From contig NZ_CP020100.1 of assembly GCF_002056295.1 (NCBI RefSeq), positions 1,201,501 through 1,265,500 of the forward strand: 64,000 nucleotides of DNA, in the 5' to 3' direction. The position numbers and the translations under genes were made by a program. Source of the stretch: Halopseudomonas phragmitis (GTDB taxonomy: Bacteria > Pseudomonadota > Gammaproteobacteria > Pseudomonadales > Pseudomonadaceae). Every line of letters begins with the position of its first letter. The first letter of the stretch is position 1. Positions 18,573 to 27,212 of this stretch are shown piece after piece. Under the pieces are notes generated by a model, which had not been told where the DNA came from, did no database searches, and worked only from the letters and a program-made list of their open reading frames with translations.

Positions 18573-20015
18573 TCAGCGAATAAATAAACGATAGATCAAC
18601 TGCAACAGCTTGCCGCCGTAGGGCGGATAGATTGGCCGGGCGCCGTTGAAGCGCTGCTTGATATAGACCCCCTTGGCCTTACTGAAGGTCAGAAAACCCT
18701 CATGACCGTGGTAGTGACCCATACCCGACGGGCCAACGCCGCCAAAGGGCATGTCATCCTGGGCGACATGCAGGATGGTGTCGTTGATGCACATGCCGCC
18801 GGCATGGCTGTGCTGCATCACATGCTGCTGCTCGGCCCGGTCGTAACCGAAGTAATACAGCGCCAACGGCCGGGGCCGCTCGGCGATATAGGTCAGCGCC
18901 TGCTCCAGTGAGTCATAGGGCAGGATCGGCAGCAGCGGGCCGAAGATTTCTTCCTGCATCACCCGCATTTCATCGCTGACATCCAGCAGCAGGGTGGGTG
19001 CCAGGATCCGGGTGTCGTCCAGATTTTCGCCTGCCGGGTTGATGCTGATGACCCGCGCACCCTTGCTCAGGGCGTCATCCAGATAACCGCTCAGGCGCTG
19101 ATGCTGGCGGGCATTGATGATCTGGGTGTAGTCGGGGTTGTTGCGCAGGCTGGGGTACATGTGGGTGAGACGCTGCTGCAGCGCCTCGACCAGGGCGTCC
19201 ACCCGCTCGCGCGGGCACAGCACATAGTCTGGTGCCACACAGGTTTGCCCGGCATTCAGACCCTTGCCGAAGGCGATCCGCTCGGCGGCATCCTGCAGTG
19301 GCACATCGGCGCTGACGATGGCCGGTGACTTGCCGCCCAGCTCCAGCGTTACCGGGGTCAGGTTGTCGGCTGCCGCGCGCATGACGTGACGGCCGATGCC
19401 GGTGCCGCCGGTGAACAGCAGGTGATCGAAAGGCAGCTTGGAGAAGGCCATGCCGACCTCGGCTTCACCGGTCACCACGGCTACCTCGCTGTCATCGAAC
19501 AGCTCGGCCAGCAGTGTGCGCAGGGCCTCGGCGGTGGCCGGGGTCGACTCGCTCATCTTGATCATCACCCGGTTGCCGGCGGCCAGTGCGCCAACCAGCG
19601 GGCCGATGGCCAGATACAGCGGATAGTTCCAGGGCACGATGATGCCGACCACGCCCAGCGGCTGGTAAATCACCCGTGCCTTGCCGGGCTGAAAGGCAAG
19701 GCCAACCTTGCGCCGCGAAGGGCGCATCCAGCGGCGGATGCGCTTGCTGGCGTAGTGGATGCCTTCGAGTGAGGGCATCAGCTCGGCCAGCCGGGTTTCA
19801 TCGGCGCTGCGGCGGCCAAAGTCATCGCTGATGGCCTGGATCAGGGTTTGCTGATGACGCACCAGCGCGGCTCTGAGCTTGCTCAGTGCCTGGATGCGCT
19901 GTTCGGCGCTGGGCATGGGGGCGGCGAGGAAGGCCGCGCGCTGACGCTCGAACAACTGGTGCAGGTGTTCAATGGTGCGTTGTTGATCCTGCAGATAAGC
20001 GATATCCGCTACCAT
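18573..20015 (-). CDS. laoC: Aldehyde dehydrogenase LaoC (coniferyl-aldehyde dehydrogenase type)
   Basis: This NAD(P)-dependent aldehyde dehydrogenase has 480 residues. Catalytic features are the general-base glutamate in TLELGGKSP (about residue 225) and the nucleophilic cysteine in GLNAGQTCVAPDY (about 259). The C-terminal EEIFGPLLPI, ALYYFGYD and PFGGVGPSGMG motifs group it with coniferyl-aldehyde and fatty aldehyde dehydrogenases. The ATG at 20015 has a strong GGAGG site 4 bases upstream; the frame extends to 20078 but without a ribosome site. In the lao pathway it converts long-chain aldehydes to fatty acids. It is first in a minus-strand operon with laoB and laoA, divergent from laoR. 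Confidence 0.92.
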   Translation of the reverse strand: MVADIAYLQDQQRTIEHLHQLFERQRAAFLAAPMPSAEQRIQALSKLRAALVRHQQTLIQAISDDFGRRSADETRLAELMPSLEGIHYASKRIRRWMRPSRRKVGLAFQPGKARVIYQPLGVVGIIVPWNYPLYLAIGPLVGALAAGNRVMIKMSESTPATAEALRTLLAELFDDSEVAVVTGEAEVGMAFSKLPFDHLLFTGGTGIGRHVMRAAADNLTPVTLELGGKSPAIVSADVPLQDAAERIAFGKGLNAGQTCVAPDYVLCPRERVDALVEALQQRLTHMYPSLRNNPDYTQIINARQHQRLSGYLDDALSKGARVISINPAGENLDDTRILAPTLLLDVSDEMRVMQEEIFGPLLPILPYDSLEQALTYIAERPRPLALYYFGYDRAEQQHVMQHSHAGGMCINDTILHVAQDDMPFGGVGPSGMGHYHGHEGFLTFSKAKGVYIKQRFNGARPIYPPYGGKLLQLIYRLFIR

Positions 20016-20079
20016 GTGGCCTCCGTAGGGCAGCCGTATGCCGGGTGGCAATCGGCTTTTTATCGTGATGGCTGCCATT

Positions 20080-20099
20080 TTTAGAGTAATTGCTCTAAA
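20080..20099. promoter_or_regulatory. Palindromic operator between laoC and laoR
   Basis: Two perfect 7-base arms, TTTAGAG and CTCTAAA, are separated by 6 bases. The site lies exactly in the divergent region of laoCBA and the TetR-family gene. TetR-type repressors usually bind such palindromes and control both themselves and the divergent operon. The site abuts a GTG at 20100, which argues that translation of laoR starts further in. Confidence 0.75.
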
Positions 20100-20135
20100 G
20101 TGTCAAATGCTCCAGACAGGAAACCGACCAAGCGC

Positions 20136-20783
20136 ATGAAAACCCGTGAGCGAATTCTTCAGGCCAGCCTGCAACTGTTCAACGAACAGGGGGAGCGGGC
20201 CGTGACTACTAACCATATCGCTGCCCACCTGGGTATCTCGCCAGGCAACCTGTACTACCACTTCCGCAACAAGCAGCAGATCGTCACCGAGCTATTTGGT
20301 CGCTATGAGGCTCAGGTGGATGATTATCTGCGGGTGCCGGAGGGGCGGGCGCTGAGCCTGGAGGACAAGGCCCACTACCTGGAATCGATTTTTCGCGGGT
20401 TGTGGGATTACCGCTTTTTTCTGCGCGATCAGGAGCATTTGCTCAGCGCCGACCCGGACCTGGCCGAGCGCTATCGGCAGTTCTCACGCCGCTGCGTGAA
20501 CAGTGGCCGGGCGATTTATCAGGGCCTGGCCGAGGCCGGGATTCTCGATGCCGAGCGGACCGATCCCGAGGTGTTGGCGATCAATAGCTGGCTGCTGATG
20601 ACTAGCTGGATCAGCTTTGTTTACACCTCGGTGCTGGATGCGGATCAATCGGAATTGACCCCGGCACTATTGCGGCGCGGGGTGTATCAGGTGCTGGCCC
20701 AGGAGTTGGGGCTGCTGACCGAGCAGGCCCGCCCGGCCGTGCAGGCCATGCTGGCGGAGTATTACGCGCCGCTGGGCCATTGA
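20136..20783 (+). CDS. laoR: TetR-family repressor LaoR
   Basis: The protein has 215 residues. A typical N-terminal TetR helix-turn-helix is visible (TRERILQASLQLFNEQGERAVTTNHIAAHLGISPGNLYYHFRN in sequence, with the recognition helix near SPGNLYYHF), followed by an all-helical ligand-binding domain. The frame opens at a GTG at 20100, but that codon touches the palindromic operator and has no ribosome site. The ATG at 20136 starts the conserved family sequence, so I use it. Divergent placement from laoCBA indicates it represses that operon. In P. aeruginosa long-chain acyl compounds are reported to relieve LaoR; the ligand here is inferred. Confidence 0.88.
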   Translation: MKTRERILQASLQLFNEQGERAVTTNHIAAHLGISPGNLYYHFRNKQQIVTELFGRYEAQVDDYLRVPEGRALSLEDKAHYLESIFRGLWDYRFFLRDQEHLLSADPDLAERYRQFSRRCVNSGRAIYQGLAEAGILDAERTDPEVLAINSWLLMTSWISFVYTSVLDADQSELTPALLRRGVYQVLAQELGLLTEQARPAVQAMLAEYYAPLGH

Positions 20784-20793
20784 GCGGGTTGCC

Positions 20794-21777
20794 TCAGCCG
20801 AGCTGCTGCGCCAGCCACTCTGGCAGGCGCCGCTCCAGATAATAGCCCGGCCGCCACGGCGGCCCTTCGATGAAGCCGACATGCCCGCCGCGCGGGTGCA
20901 GTTCCATCCGGGTGCTGGCCGACAGCTCGGCCAGTTCAGGCACGCTGTGGGGGTAAACGAAGGGATCGTTCAGCGCCTGTACGATCAGGGTCGGTACCTG
21001 AATGCCGGCAAGAAAGAATCGGCTGCTGCAACGCTGGTAATAATCGGCGGCGCTGGCGAAACCGTGCAGCGGGGCAGTAACCCGGTCATCGAAATCCCAC
21101 AGGCTGTCCATGCCCTCCAGGGTGCCGAGCGCATCCAGTCGGGCCTGTTCGGCCGACAGGCTGTGATGCGCGAACAGGCGCCGCTTGTTGGCGACATAGG
21201 CCAGCAGATCGCGCAGAAAACGCGCCTGGTAGACCCGCGAAAACCCTTCGCCGATGCGGTCGGCGCACTGATCCAGGCGAAACGGAACCGAGACCGCCGC
21301 CGCAGCCTGCAACGGGCAGTCTGCCCCGCACTCACCCAGATACTTGAGCAGCACGTTGCCACCCAGAGAGTAGCCAACGGCGGCCAGGTCGTGCTGTGGC
21401 AGTTGCTGGCGCAGGTGCCCGACCACCTCGGCCAGATCGTCACTGGCCCCGGAGTGATAGCTTCTGGCCCGTTGATTGGGCTCACCTGAGCAGCCCCGCC
21501 AGTTGACCGCCACCGAACGCCAGCCGCGTGCCGCCAGAGCCTGCTGTTGGCCGAGAATGTAGGGCGACTCGGCACTGCCGGTCAGGCCGTGCAGCAGGAT
21601 GATGCATGGGCCTGTGGTGGATTCGGGGCCGTACCAGTCCAGATCGAGAAAATCGCCGTCACTCAGGGCCAGGCGCTGGCGTTGGCGCGGCAGTTGAGGC
21701 CGGCGCCGCAGCAAGGGGCTGAACAGGGTTTGCAGGTGCCCGCCTGGTAACCAGCGGGCCGGACGAAAGCCGTTCAT
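20794..21777 (-). CDS. YheT-family alpha/beta hydrolase
   Basis: The 327-residue alpha/beta-fold hydrolase has the oxyanion segment LLHGLTGSAESPYI and a nucleophile elbow GYSLGGN (serine in GxSxG form). A late aspartate (LNDPFVYP) and histidine (PRGGHVGF) complete the apparent triad. The N-terminal PARWLPGGHLQTLF segment is characteristic of the YheT group. Substrate unknown; family members act on esters or lipids. It is convergent with laoR and lies 7 bases downstream of rsmD on the same strand. Confidence 0.9.
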   Translation of the reverse strand: MNGFRPARWLPGGHLQTLFSPLLRRRPQLPRQRQRLALSDGDFLDLDWYGPESTTGPCIILLHGLTGSAESPYILGQQQALAARGWRSVAVNWRGCSGEPNQRARSYHSGASDDLAEVVGHLRQQLPQHDLAAVGYSLGGNVLLKYLGECGADCPLQAAAAVSVPFRLDQCADRIGEGFSRVYQARFLRDLLAYVANKRRLFAHHSLSAEQARLDALGTLEGMDSLWDFDDRVTAPLHGFASAADYYQRCSSRFFLAGIQVPTLIVQALNDPFVYPHSVPELAELSASTRMELHPRGGHVGFIEGPPWRPGYYLERRLPEWLAQQLG

Positions 21778-21784
21778 GACCCGG

Positions 21785-22366
21785 TCACGCCTGGCGTTGC
21801 CAGAGACTGTAGTAGACCTGGCCGGCGCGCTTTTCCCGGTGCAGCTGCCAGGAGGTGGGCAGCTCGAGCTGACTCGGCGGGGCTTCGCTTTCGATATAGA
21901 TCCAGGCCCGTTTGCTCAGCCAGCCATTGGCTTCCAGCGCCTGACAGGTTGCGGGCAGCAGGTTCTGATGAAACGGCGGATCGAGAAACACCAGGTCGAA
22001 GGTTTCGCTGGCATTCTGGCCGAGCAGCGCCAGAGCATCCTGCTGACGCACTTCACCGCGGGTACAGTCGAGGCTGGCCAAGTGGCCGCGCAGGGTAGTG
22101 ACCACCTCATGGCTCTGATCGCAGGCCAGCGCCCGCGCCGCCCCGCGTGACAGGGCTTCCAGAGTCAGGGCACCGCTGCCGGTGAACAGGTCCAGGCAAC
22201 GGGCCCCTTCGGTATAGCCGCTGAGCCAGTTGAACAGGGTTTCGCGAACCCGGTCAGGGGTCGGGCGCAGGCCGGGTTGTTCGCTGAAGCCGAAACGCCG
22301 GCTACGCCACTGGCCAGCGATGATCCGCAGCTGCTGACTGCCGGCTTTGGCCTTGCTCTTGCTCAT
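21785..22366 (-). CDS. rsmD: 16S rRNA m2G966 methyltransferase
   Basis: This S-adenosylmethionine-dependent enzyme methylates N2 of guanine 966 in 16S rRNA during 30S assembly. The 193 residues include the N-terminal RIIAGQWRSRR segment, the RPTPDRVRETLFNWL motif, SAM-binding DLFTGSGALTLEALSRGA, and the catalytic DPPF motif (VFLDPPFHQ). Length and motifs are normal for RsmD. Its start overlaps the end of the upstream M16 peptidase-like gene by four bases, so the two M16 genes and rsmD probably share a transcript. Confidence 0.96.
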   Translation of the reverse strand: MSKSKAKAGSQQLRIIAGQWRSRRFGFSEQPGLRPTPDRVRETLFNWLSGYTEGARCLDLFTGSGALTLEALSRGAARALACDQSHEVVTTLRGHLASLDCTRGEVRQQDALALLGQNASETFDLVFLDPPFHQNLLPATCQALEANGWLSKRAWIYIESEAPPSQLELPTSWQLHREKRAGQVYYSLWQRQA

Positions 22367-23886
22367 GCATCGGGCTCCTGCTCGGCGGTTTCGGTCTGGG
22401 TTTCGGTATGAGCTTCGTTGTGGGTCGGGCCGACAGTCACCACCAGCCGGTTTTCCGGGTCGAAATGACGGGCGAAGGCGGCGCGCACGTCTTCCACGCT
22501 CAAGGCCTGAACCCGCTCAAGAAACAGTTGCAGGTGATTGAGCGGCAGGTCGTAGAAACCGAGCATGCCCAACTGCCCGACAATCGCGGCATTGCTGGCC
22601 GTGGACAGGGCGAACTCGCCCATGATCTGGCGCTTGGTGCGTTGCAGCTCGGCTTCGCTCGGGCCGATTTCGATGAACTGATCAAGGCTGTCATGGATCA
22701 CTTCCAGCGCCAGTTCGACCTGATCGGCGCGGGTCTGCATGCTGATCATGAACGGCCCCTTGGCCTGCATCGGCACCAGGCTGCTGCTGACCGAGTAGGA
22801 CAGCCCGCGGGTTTCGCGGATCTGCTCCATCAGCCGTGAGCCGAAGCCCGAGCCACCGAGGATCTGGTTGCCGACGTAGAGCGCGGCATAGTCCGGGTCG
22901 TTGCGGCTGATGCCGTGCTGGCCGAGCAGGATGTGGGTCTGCTGGGAGTCGAAGTCGATATGCCGGTGGCCGGGCTCGATCGGGAACGGATCGGCGATCG
23001 GGCTGGCGGCGCGGCCCTGGGGCAGGGCCTCGGCAATCCGTCGGGCGATGCGTTCGGCCTGCTCGCGGTCGATGGCACCCACCAGGGCAATCACCGCATT
23101 GCCGGCGCTGTAGTAGCGCTGGTGAAATTCACGCAATTGCTCGCGGTCGATCTGCACCAGACTCTCGGCCTGGCCCTGGGGCAGAGTGCCGTAGGGGTGA
23201 GCCGGGTAGAGGTCGGTCCAGAAGGCCTCGCTGGCCAGGGCCGAGGGACGCTGCAAGCGGAAGCGCAGGCCGGCCAGCATCTGGTCGCGCAGCCGCTCCA
23301 ACGCCTCTTCCGGAAAGCTCGGGCGGGCCACCACGGCAGTGAACAGTTCCAGCGCCGGGGTCAGCTTGTCTTCGGCAGTCAGGCTGCGCAGGCCGGCAAT
23401 CGCCATGTCGCGATGGGCGCTGTTCTCGAATTCGGCACCCAGTTGCTCGAAACCGGCGGCGATGCTGCCGGCGTCCCGCTCGCCAGTGCCCTCGTTAAGC
23501 ATGGCGTTGGTCAGGGTCGCCAGTCCGGGCAGATGCTCATCGCGGCTGGCGCCGGCGGCGAAGGTCAGGCGCACATCGAGCATAGGCAGCTCGTCAGCCC
23601 GCATGAAATAGACCCGTGCGCCCTGAACGGTGGTCCAGTGCTGCAGGTCAAGCTGGCGGCGGGCCGGAGCCTGATCCAGATCGACCTCGGCCAGCGAACG
23701 CAGCTTGGGCAGGGGCTCCTCGTCAATGCTGCTGGGCGCCTCGGTCAGTTCGGGGGTACTGGGCTGGGCCGGCGCTTCGGGTTCGCTGATGCTGCGTTCC
23801 AGGCTGGGGCGCAGGGCCAGCGCCAATACCAGCAGCAGGGCCGCCAGGGTTACCAGCCAGCGCAGGGGGGATTGGAACCGGGCCAT
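22363..23886 (-). CDS. M16 peptidase-like protein lacking the zinc motif
   Basis: This 507-residue M16 (pitrilysin/insulinase-like) protein has an N-terminal membrane anchor (about residues 8-27). The region where active M16 enzymes carry HxxEH reads DEHLPGLATLTNAML, so the zinc ligands are missing. It retains the R/Y-type C-terminal features (ETRGLSYSV), as in the non-catalytic subunit of paired M16 enzymes. It overlaps the upstream active M16 gene by one base. By analogy with mitochondrial processing peptidase pairs it may form a heterodimer with that protein. Substrate unknown. Confidence 0.9.
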   Translation of the reverse strand: MARFQSPLRWLVTLAALLLVLALALRPSLERSISEPEAPAQPSTPELTEAPSSIDEEPLPKLRSLAEVDLDQAPARRQLDLQHWTTVQGARVYFMRADELPMLDVRLTFAAGASRDEHLPGLATLTNAMLNEGTGERDAGSIAAGFEQLGAEFENSAHRDMAIAGLRSLTAEDKLTPALELFTAVVARPSFPEEALERLRDQMLAGLRFRLQRPSALASEAFWTDLYPAHPYGTLPQGQAESLVQIDREQLREFHQRYYSAGNAVIALVGAIDREQAERIARRIAEALPQGRAASPIADPFPIEPGHRHIDFDSQQTHILLGQHGISRNDPDYAALYVGNQILGGSGFGSRLMEQIRETRGLSYSVSSSLVPMQAKGPFMISMQTRADQVELALEVIHDSLDQFIEIGPSEAELQRTKRQIMGEFALSTASNAAIVGQLGMLGFYDLPLNHLQLFLERVQALSVEDVRAAFARHFDPENRLVVTVGPTHNEAHTETQTETAEQEPDA

Positions 23887-25247
23887 CAGCGCACCTCCTC
23901 GGGGTTGTTCGGCAGCACATGGGCGCGGGTCAGGCGCTCGCGGACCAGATAGCGGCGCGCCACCGCACTGATCTGCTCGGGGCTGACCGCTTCAAGGGCG
24001 GCGATATCTTCATCGACCAGCCGCCAGGACAGGCCAACGCTTTCTAACTGGCCGATCTGGCTGGCCTGCTGGCTGATGCTGTCCTGACCGTAGACCAGAC
24101 CAGCGATGGTCTGGGCCTTGACCCGGTTCAGCTCTTCGGTGCTCGGTGGTTCCAGCTTGAGCGCTTCGATTTCCTGCCACAGGCGCTGTTCCAGTTGCTC
24201 CAGATCGACGCCGCGGGACTGATTGGGAATGCCGCTGAGCAAAAACAGGCTGTCGCCGCGGCTGAACCCGTCGTAGCTGGCCGAGGCTGAGGTGGCGATG
24301 GCCTCGCCGCGCTCCAGGCGGCTGGCCAGCCGGGCGCTGTAACCGCCGTCGAGTACCCCGCGCAGCAGCCGCAGGGCGTAGATTTCCCAGGGCTGCTCGG
24401 TGGTATTCAGGCTCGGCACGTTGAAACCCATCAACAGGCTGGGCAGTTGCACGTTGAGGTTCAGGGTGAGCTGGCGCTCAGCACCGCCAGGCAGCTCCAG
24501 CGGCAGCTTCTGCGGCGGTACCGGGCCGGCCGGAATCGGCCCGAAGTGCTGCTGAACCAGGGCCCGGATCTCGGCCAGACGCACATCACCGACGATCACC
24601 AGAATGGCGTTGCCGGGCTGGTAGTGGGTCTGGTACCAGGCGCGCAGATCATCGACGGTCAGCCGCTCGATATCGTGCATCCAGCCGATCACCGGCTGAC
24701 CATAGGGGCTGGCCATGTAGGCCTGACGCAGAAAGCGTTCAAAGGCCAGGCCGTTGGGGTTGTCATCGACCCGCAGCCGGCGCTCTTCCTTGATCACCTC
24801 CATCTCACGCTCGAACTCGTCCTCGGGCAGGCTCAGGCGGTGCATGCGTTCGGCTTCCATCTCCAGGGCAATCGCCAACTGATCGCGGCTGAGGATCTGG
24901 TAGTAGCCGGTGTAGTCGCGGCTGGTAAAGGCGTTTTCCTGGGCGCCTAGGCTGCTCAGCAGGCGCGAGGCCTGGCCCGGTGCCAGATTGTCGGTGCCCT
25001 TGAACATCATGTGTTCCAGTGCATGGGAAATACCGGTCAGGCCCGGCGGCTCATGGCTGCTGCCAACCCGGTACCAGAGCTGGGAGACCACCACCGGAGC
25101 GCGATGATCTTCGCGAACAATGACCTTCAGGCCGTTGTCGAGGGTGAATTCATGGGTCGGCTGACGTGGCTGGCTATCCTGCGCCCAGGCGCCCAGGCTA
25201 AACACCAGGACCAGCGTCAAGGCAATACTTTGTCGAAGCATGATCAT
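23886..25247 (-). CDS. M16-family zinc protease
   Basis: The 453-residue protein has a signal peptide (SIALTLVLVFSLGAWA, about residues 6-21) and an intact inverted zinc motif HALEH (about residues 76-80, ISHALEHMMFKGT). The third zinc-ligand glutamate about 75 residues downstream lies in an EMEVIKEERR segment. It is therefore the catalytic partner of the motif-less M16 protein that follows it. The pair is divergent from ftsY, a conserved arrangement in pseudomonads. The likely site is the periplasm or the outer face of the inner membrane. Confidence 0.93.
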   Translation of the reverse strand: MIMLRQSIALTLVLVFSLGAWAQDSQPRQPTHEFTLDNGLKVIVREDHRAPVVVSQLWYRVGSSHEPPGLTGISHALEHMMFKGTDNLAPGQASRLLSSLGAQENAFTSRDYTGYYQILSRDQLAIALEMEAERMHRLSLPEDEFEREMEVIKEERRLRVDDNPNGLAFERFLRQAYMASPYGQPVIGWMHDIERLTVDDLRAWYQTHYQPGNAILVIVGDVRLAEIRALVQQHFGPIPAGPVPPQKLPLELPGGAERQLTLNLNVQLPSLLMGFNVPSLNTTEQPWEIYALRLLRGVLDGGYSARLASRLERGEAIATSASASYDGFSRGDSLFLLSGIPNQSRGVDLEQLEQRLWQEIEALKLEPPSTEELNRVKAQTIAGLVYGQDSISQQASQIGQLESVGLSWRLVDEDIAALEAVSPEQISAVARRYLVRERLTRAHVLPNNPEEVR

Positions 25248-25364
25248 TCCCGTTCAGACTAGGGTCATACCGCCGTAGGCGGAACTGGGGTAGGATAACC
25301 CGATTCTTTCATTACGCCCTTATGTAGCGGTTTATCCGCTGCCTGACTCAGATAGTGATCATTC

Positions 25365-26540
25365 ATGTTTGGTTCCAAAGACAAGCCCGAACACCCCAAG
25401 CGCGACGAGCAGGACAAACCCAAGAAAGGCCTGTTCGGCTGGATGCGCGGCAAGGACGACGCCCGACCCGATGAAGCCGCGCCTGTCGAACCCGCCGAGC
25501 CTGCTGCACCGGCCTCGGCCGATGAAAAGGCCCGCCAGGTAGCCGCCGAACTGTTTTCCGGCCTGGGGCAGGGCGAGCCGCCCGCCGCCAGTGAAGCCCC
25601 AAGCCCCGAGCCTGAACCCAAGGGCTTCTTCGCCCGGATGAAGGCGGGGCTGGCCAAGACCAGCGTCAATCTTGGCGAAGGCATGGCCAACCTGTTTCTG
25701 GGCGAGAAGGAAATCGACGACGACCTGCTCGAAGAAATGGAAACCCGCCTGCTGATGGCCGACGTGGGTATCGAAGCCACCACCCTGATCATGGAGTCGC
25801 TCCAGGGTCGGGTACGGCGCCGCGAGCTGTCGGACCGCAAGGCCCTGTATCGCGCCCTGCAGGACGAACTGGAAAGCCTGCTGGCGCATGTCGCCAAACC
25901 GCTGGAAGTCGACACCGCCAAGCAGCCCTACGTGATTCTGGTGGTCGGGGTGAACGGGGTCGGCAAAACCACCACCATCGGCAAGCTGGCCAAACGGCTC
26001 CAGGGTGAAGGCAAGCAGGTGATGCTGGCCGCTGGTGACACCTTCCGCGCCGCTGCCGTCGAGCAGTTGCAGGTCTGGGGCGAGCGCAACCAGATTCCGG
26101 TCGTGGCCCAGCATACCGGGGCTGACTCGGCGTCGGTGGTATTCGACGGCCTGCAGGCCGCCAAGGCCCGTGGCATGGACGTACTGATTGCCGACACCGC
26201 CGGCCGGCTGCACAACAAGGACAACCTCATGGATGAGCTGAAGAAGGTTAAGCGGGTGATGGCCAAGCTGGATGCCGAGGCCCCGCACGAGGTGCTGCTG
26301 GTGCTCGATGCCGGCACCGGCCAGAACGCCATCAGCCAGACCAAGCTGTTCAATGAAGCGGTCGATTTGACCGGTCTGGTGCTGACCAAGCTTGACGGCA
26401 CCGCCAAGGGCGGGGTGATCTTTGCCCTGGCCAAGCAGTTCGGCCTGCCGATCCGCTATATCGGCGTGGGTGAACAGATCGACGACCTACGGCCCTTTAC
26501 CGCGCCGGAGTTCGTCAAGGCCCTGTTTGGACGCGACTGA
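25365..26540 (+). CDS. ftsY: Signal recognition particle receptor FtsY
   Basis: FtsY is the GTPase that receives ribosome-SRP complexes at the inner membrane for co-translational insertion. It has 391 residues with a long charged, acidic and alanine-rich N-terminal A domain (about 1-85), then the NG domain. The G domain shows G1 (GVNGVGKTTTIGKLA, about 196-210), the DTFRAAAVEQL motif, DTAGRLHNK, and TKLDGTAKGG. It begins the conserved ftsY-ftsE-ftsX-rpoH cluster and is separated from ftsE by three bases. Confidence 0.98.
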   Translation: MFGSKDKPEHPKRDEQDKPKKGLFGWMRGKDDARPDEAAPVEPAEPAAPASADEKARQVAAELFSGLGQGEPPAASEAPSPEPEPKGFFARMKAGLAKTSVNLGEGMANLFLGEKEIDDDLLEEMETRLLMADVGIEATTLIMESLQGRVRRRELSDRKALYRALQDELESLLAHVAKPLEVDTAKQPYVILVVGVNGVGKTTTIGKLAKRLQGEGKQVMLAAGDTFRAAAVEQLQVWGERNQIPVVAQHTGADSASVVFDGLQAAKARGMDVLIADTAGRLHNKDNLMDELKKVKRVMAKLDAEAPHEVLLVLDAGTGQNAISQTKLFNEAVDLTGLVLTKLDGTAKGGVIFALAKQFGLPIRYIGVGEQIDDLRPFTAPEFVKALFGRD

Positions 26541-26543
26541 TCG

Positions 26544-27212
26544 ATGATCCGCTTCGAGCAGGTCAGCAAACGTTACCCCAACGGTCATCAGGGGCTGGAC
26601 AACCTCAGCTTTCATATCCGCGCTGGGGAAATGGTCTTCATTACCGGCCACTCCGGCGCCGGCAAGAGCACCCTGCTCAAGCTGATCATGTGCATGGAGC
26701 GCCCCAGTAGCGGCCATGTGCATGTTGGCGGGCAAAACCTGCGTGATCTGGGCAGTGCCGATATTCCCTACCTGCGTCGCCAGGTTGGTGTGGTGTTCCA
26801 GAACCACCAGTTGCTGTTCGACCGCACGGTGTTCGACAACGTCGCCCTGCCGCTGATCATCAATGGTACCCCGGCCGACGAGATTGGCCGCCGGGTGCGC
26901 GCGGCGCTGGACAAGGTCGGGCTGCTGAGCAAGGAAGGCAGTTACCCGATTGCGCTGTCTGGCGGTGAACAGCAGCGGGTTGGCATCGCCCGGGCGGTGG
27001 TGCACAAGCCGGCACTGCTGCTGGCTGACGAGCCAACCGGTAACCTTGACCCGGGGCTGTCGGCTGAGATCATGGCGCTGTTCGAGGACTTCAACCGGGT
27101 GGGCGTGACCGTACTGATCGCCAGTCACGACCTGCCGCTGATCGCCAAGCTCGACCACCGCATGCTGACCCTGCATCAGGGCCGCCTGCTGCAGGACGGG
27201 GAGGGCGCATGA
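26544..27212 (+). CDS. ftsE: Cell division ATP-binding protein FtsE
   Basis: FtsE is the ATPase half of the FtsEX complex, which regulates divisome assembly and activates peptidoglycan amidases through EnvC. The 222 residues carry Walker A (GHSGAGKST, about 34-42), the ABC signature (LSGGEQQRVGIAR) and Walker B (LLLADEPTGNLD). Length is normal. The stop overlaps the start of ftsX by four bases (ATGA), indicating translational coupling. Confidence 0.98.
   Translation: MIRFEQVSKRYPNGHQGLDNLSFHIRAGEMVFITGHSGAGKSTLLKLIMCMERPSSGHVHVGGQNLRDLGSADIPYLRRQVGVVFQNHQLLFDRTVFDNVALPLIINGTPADEIGRRVRAALDKVGLLSKEGSYPIALSGGEQQRVGIARAVVHKPALLLADEPTGNLDPGLSAEIMALFEDFNRVGVTVLIASHDLPLIAKLDHRMLTLHQGRLLQDGEGA

Noticed and set aside
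20100-20135. GTG start for the TetR-family gene
   Set aside because: It touches the palindromic operator, has no ribosome site, and the added residues do not fit the family start.
22915-23952. A 345-codon frame opposite the M16 pair
   Set aside because: It is an antisense shadow; the minus-strand genes carry clear family motifs.
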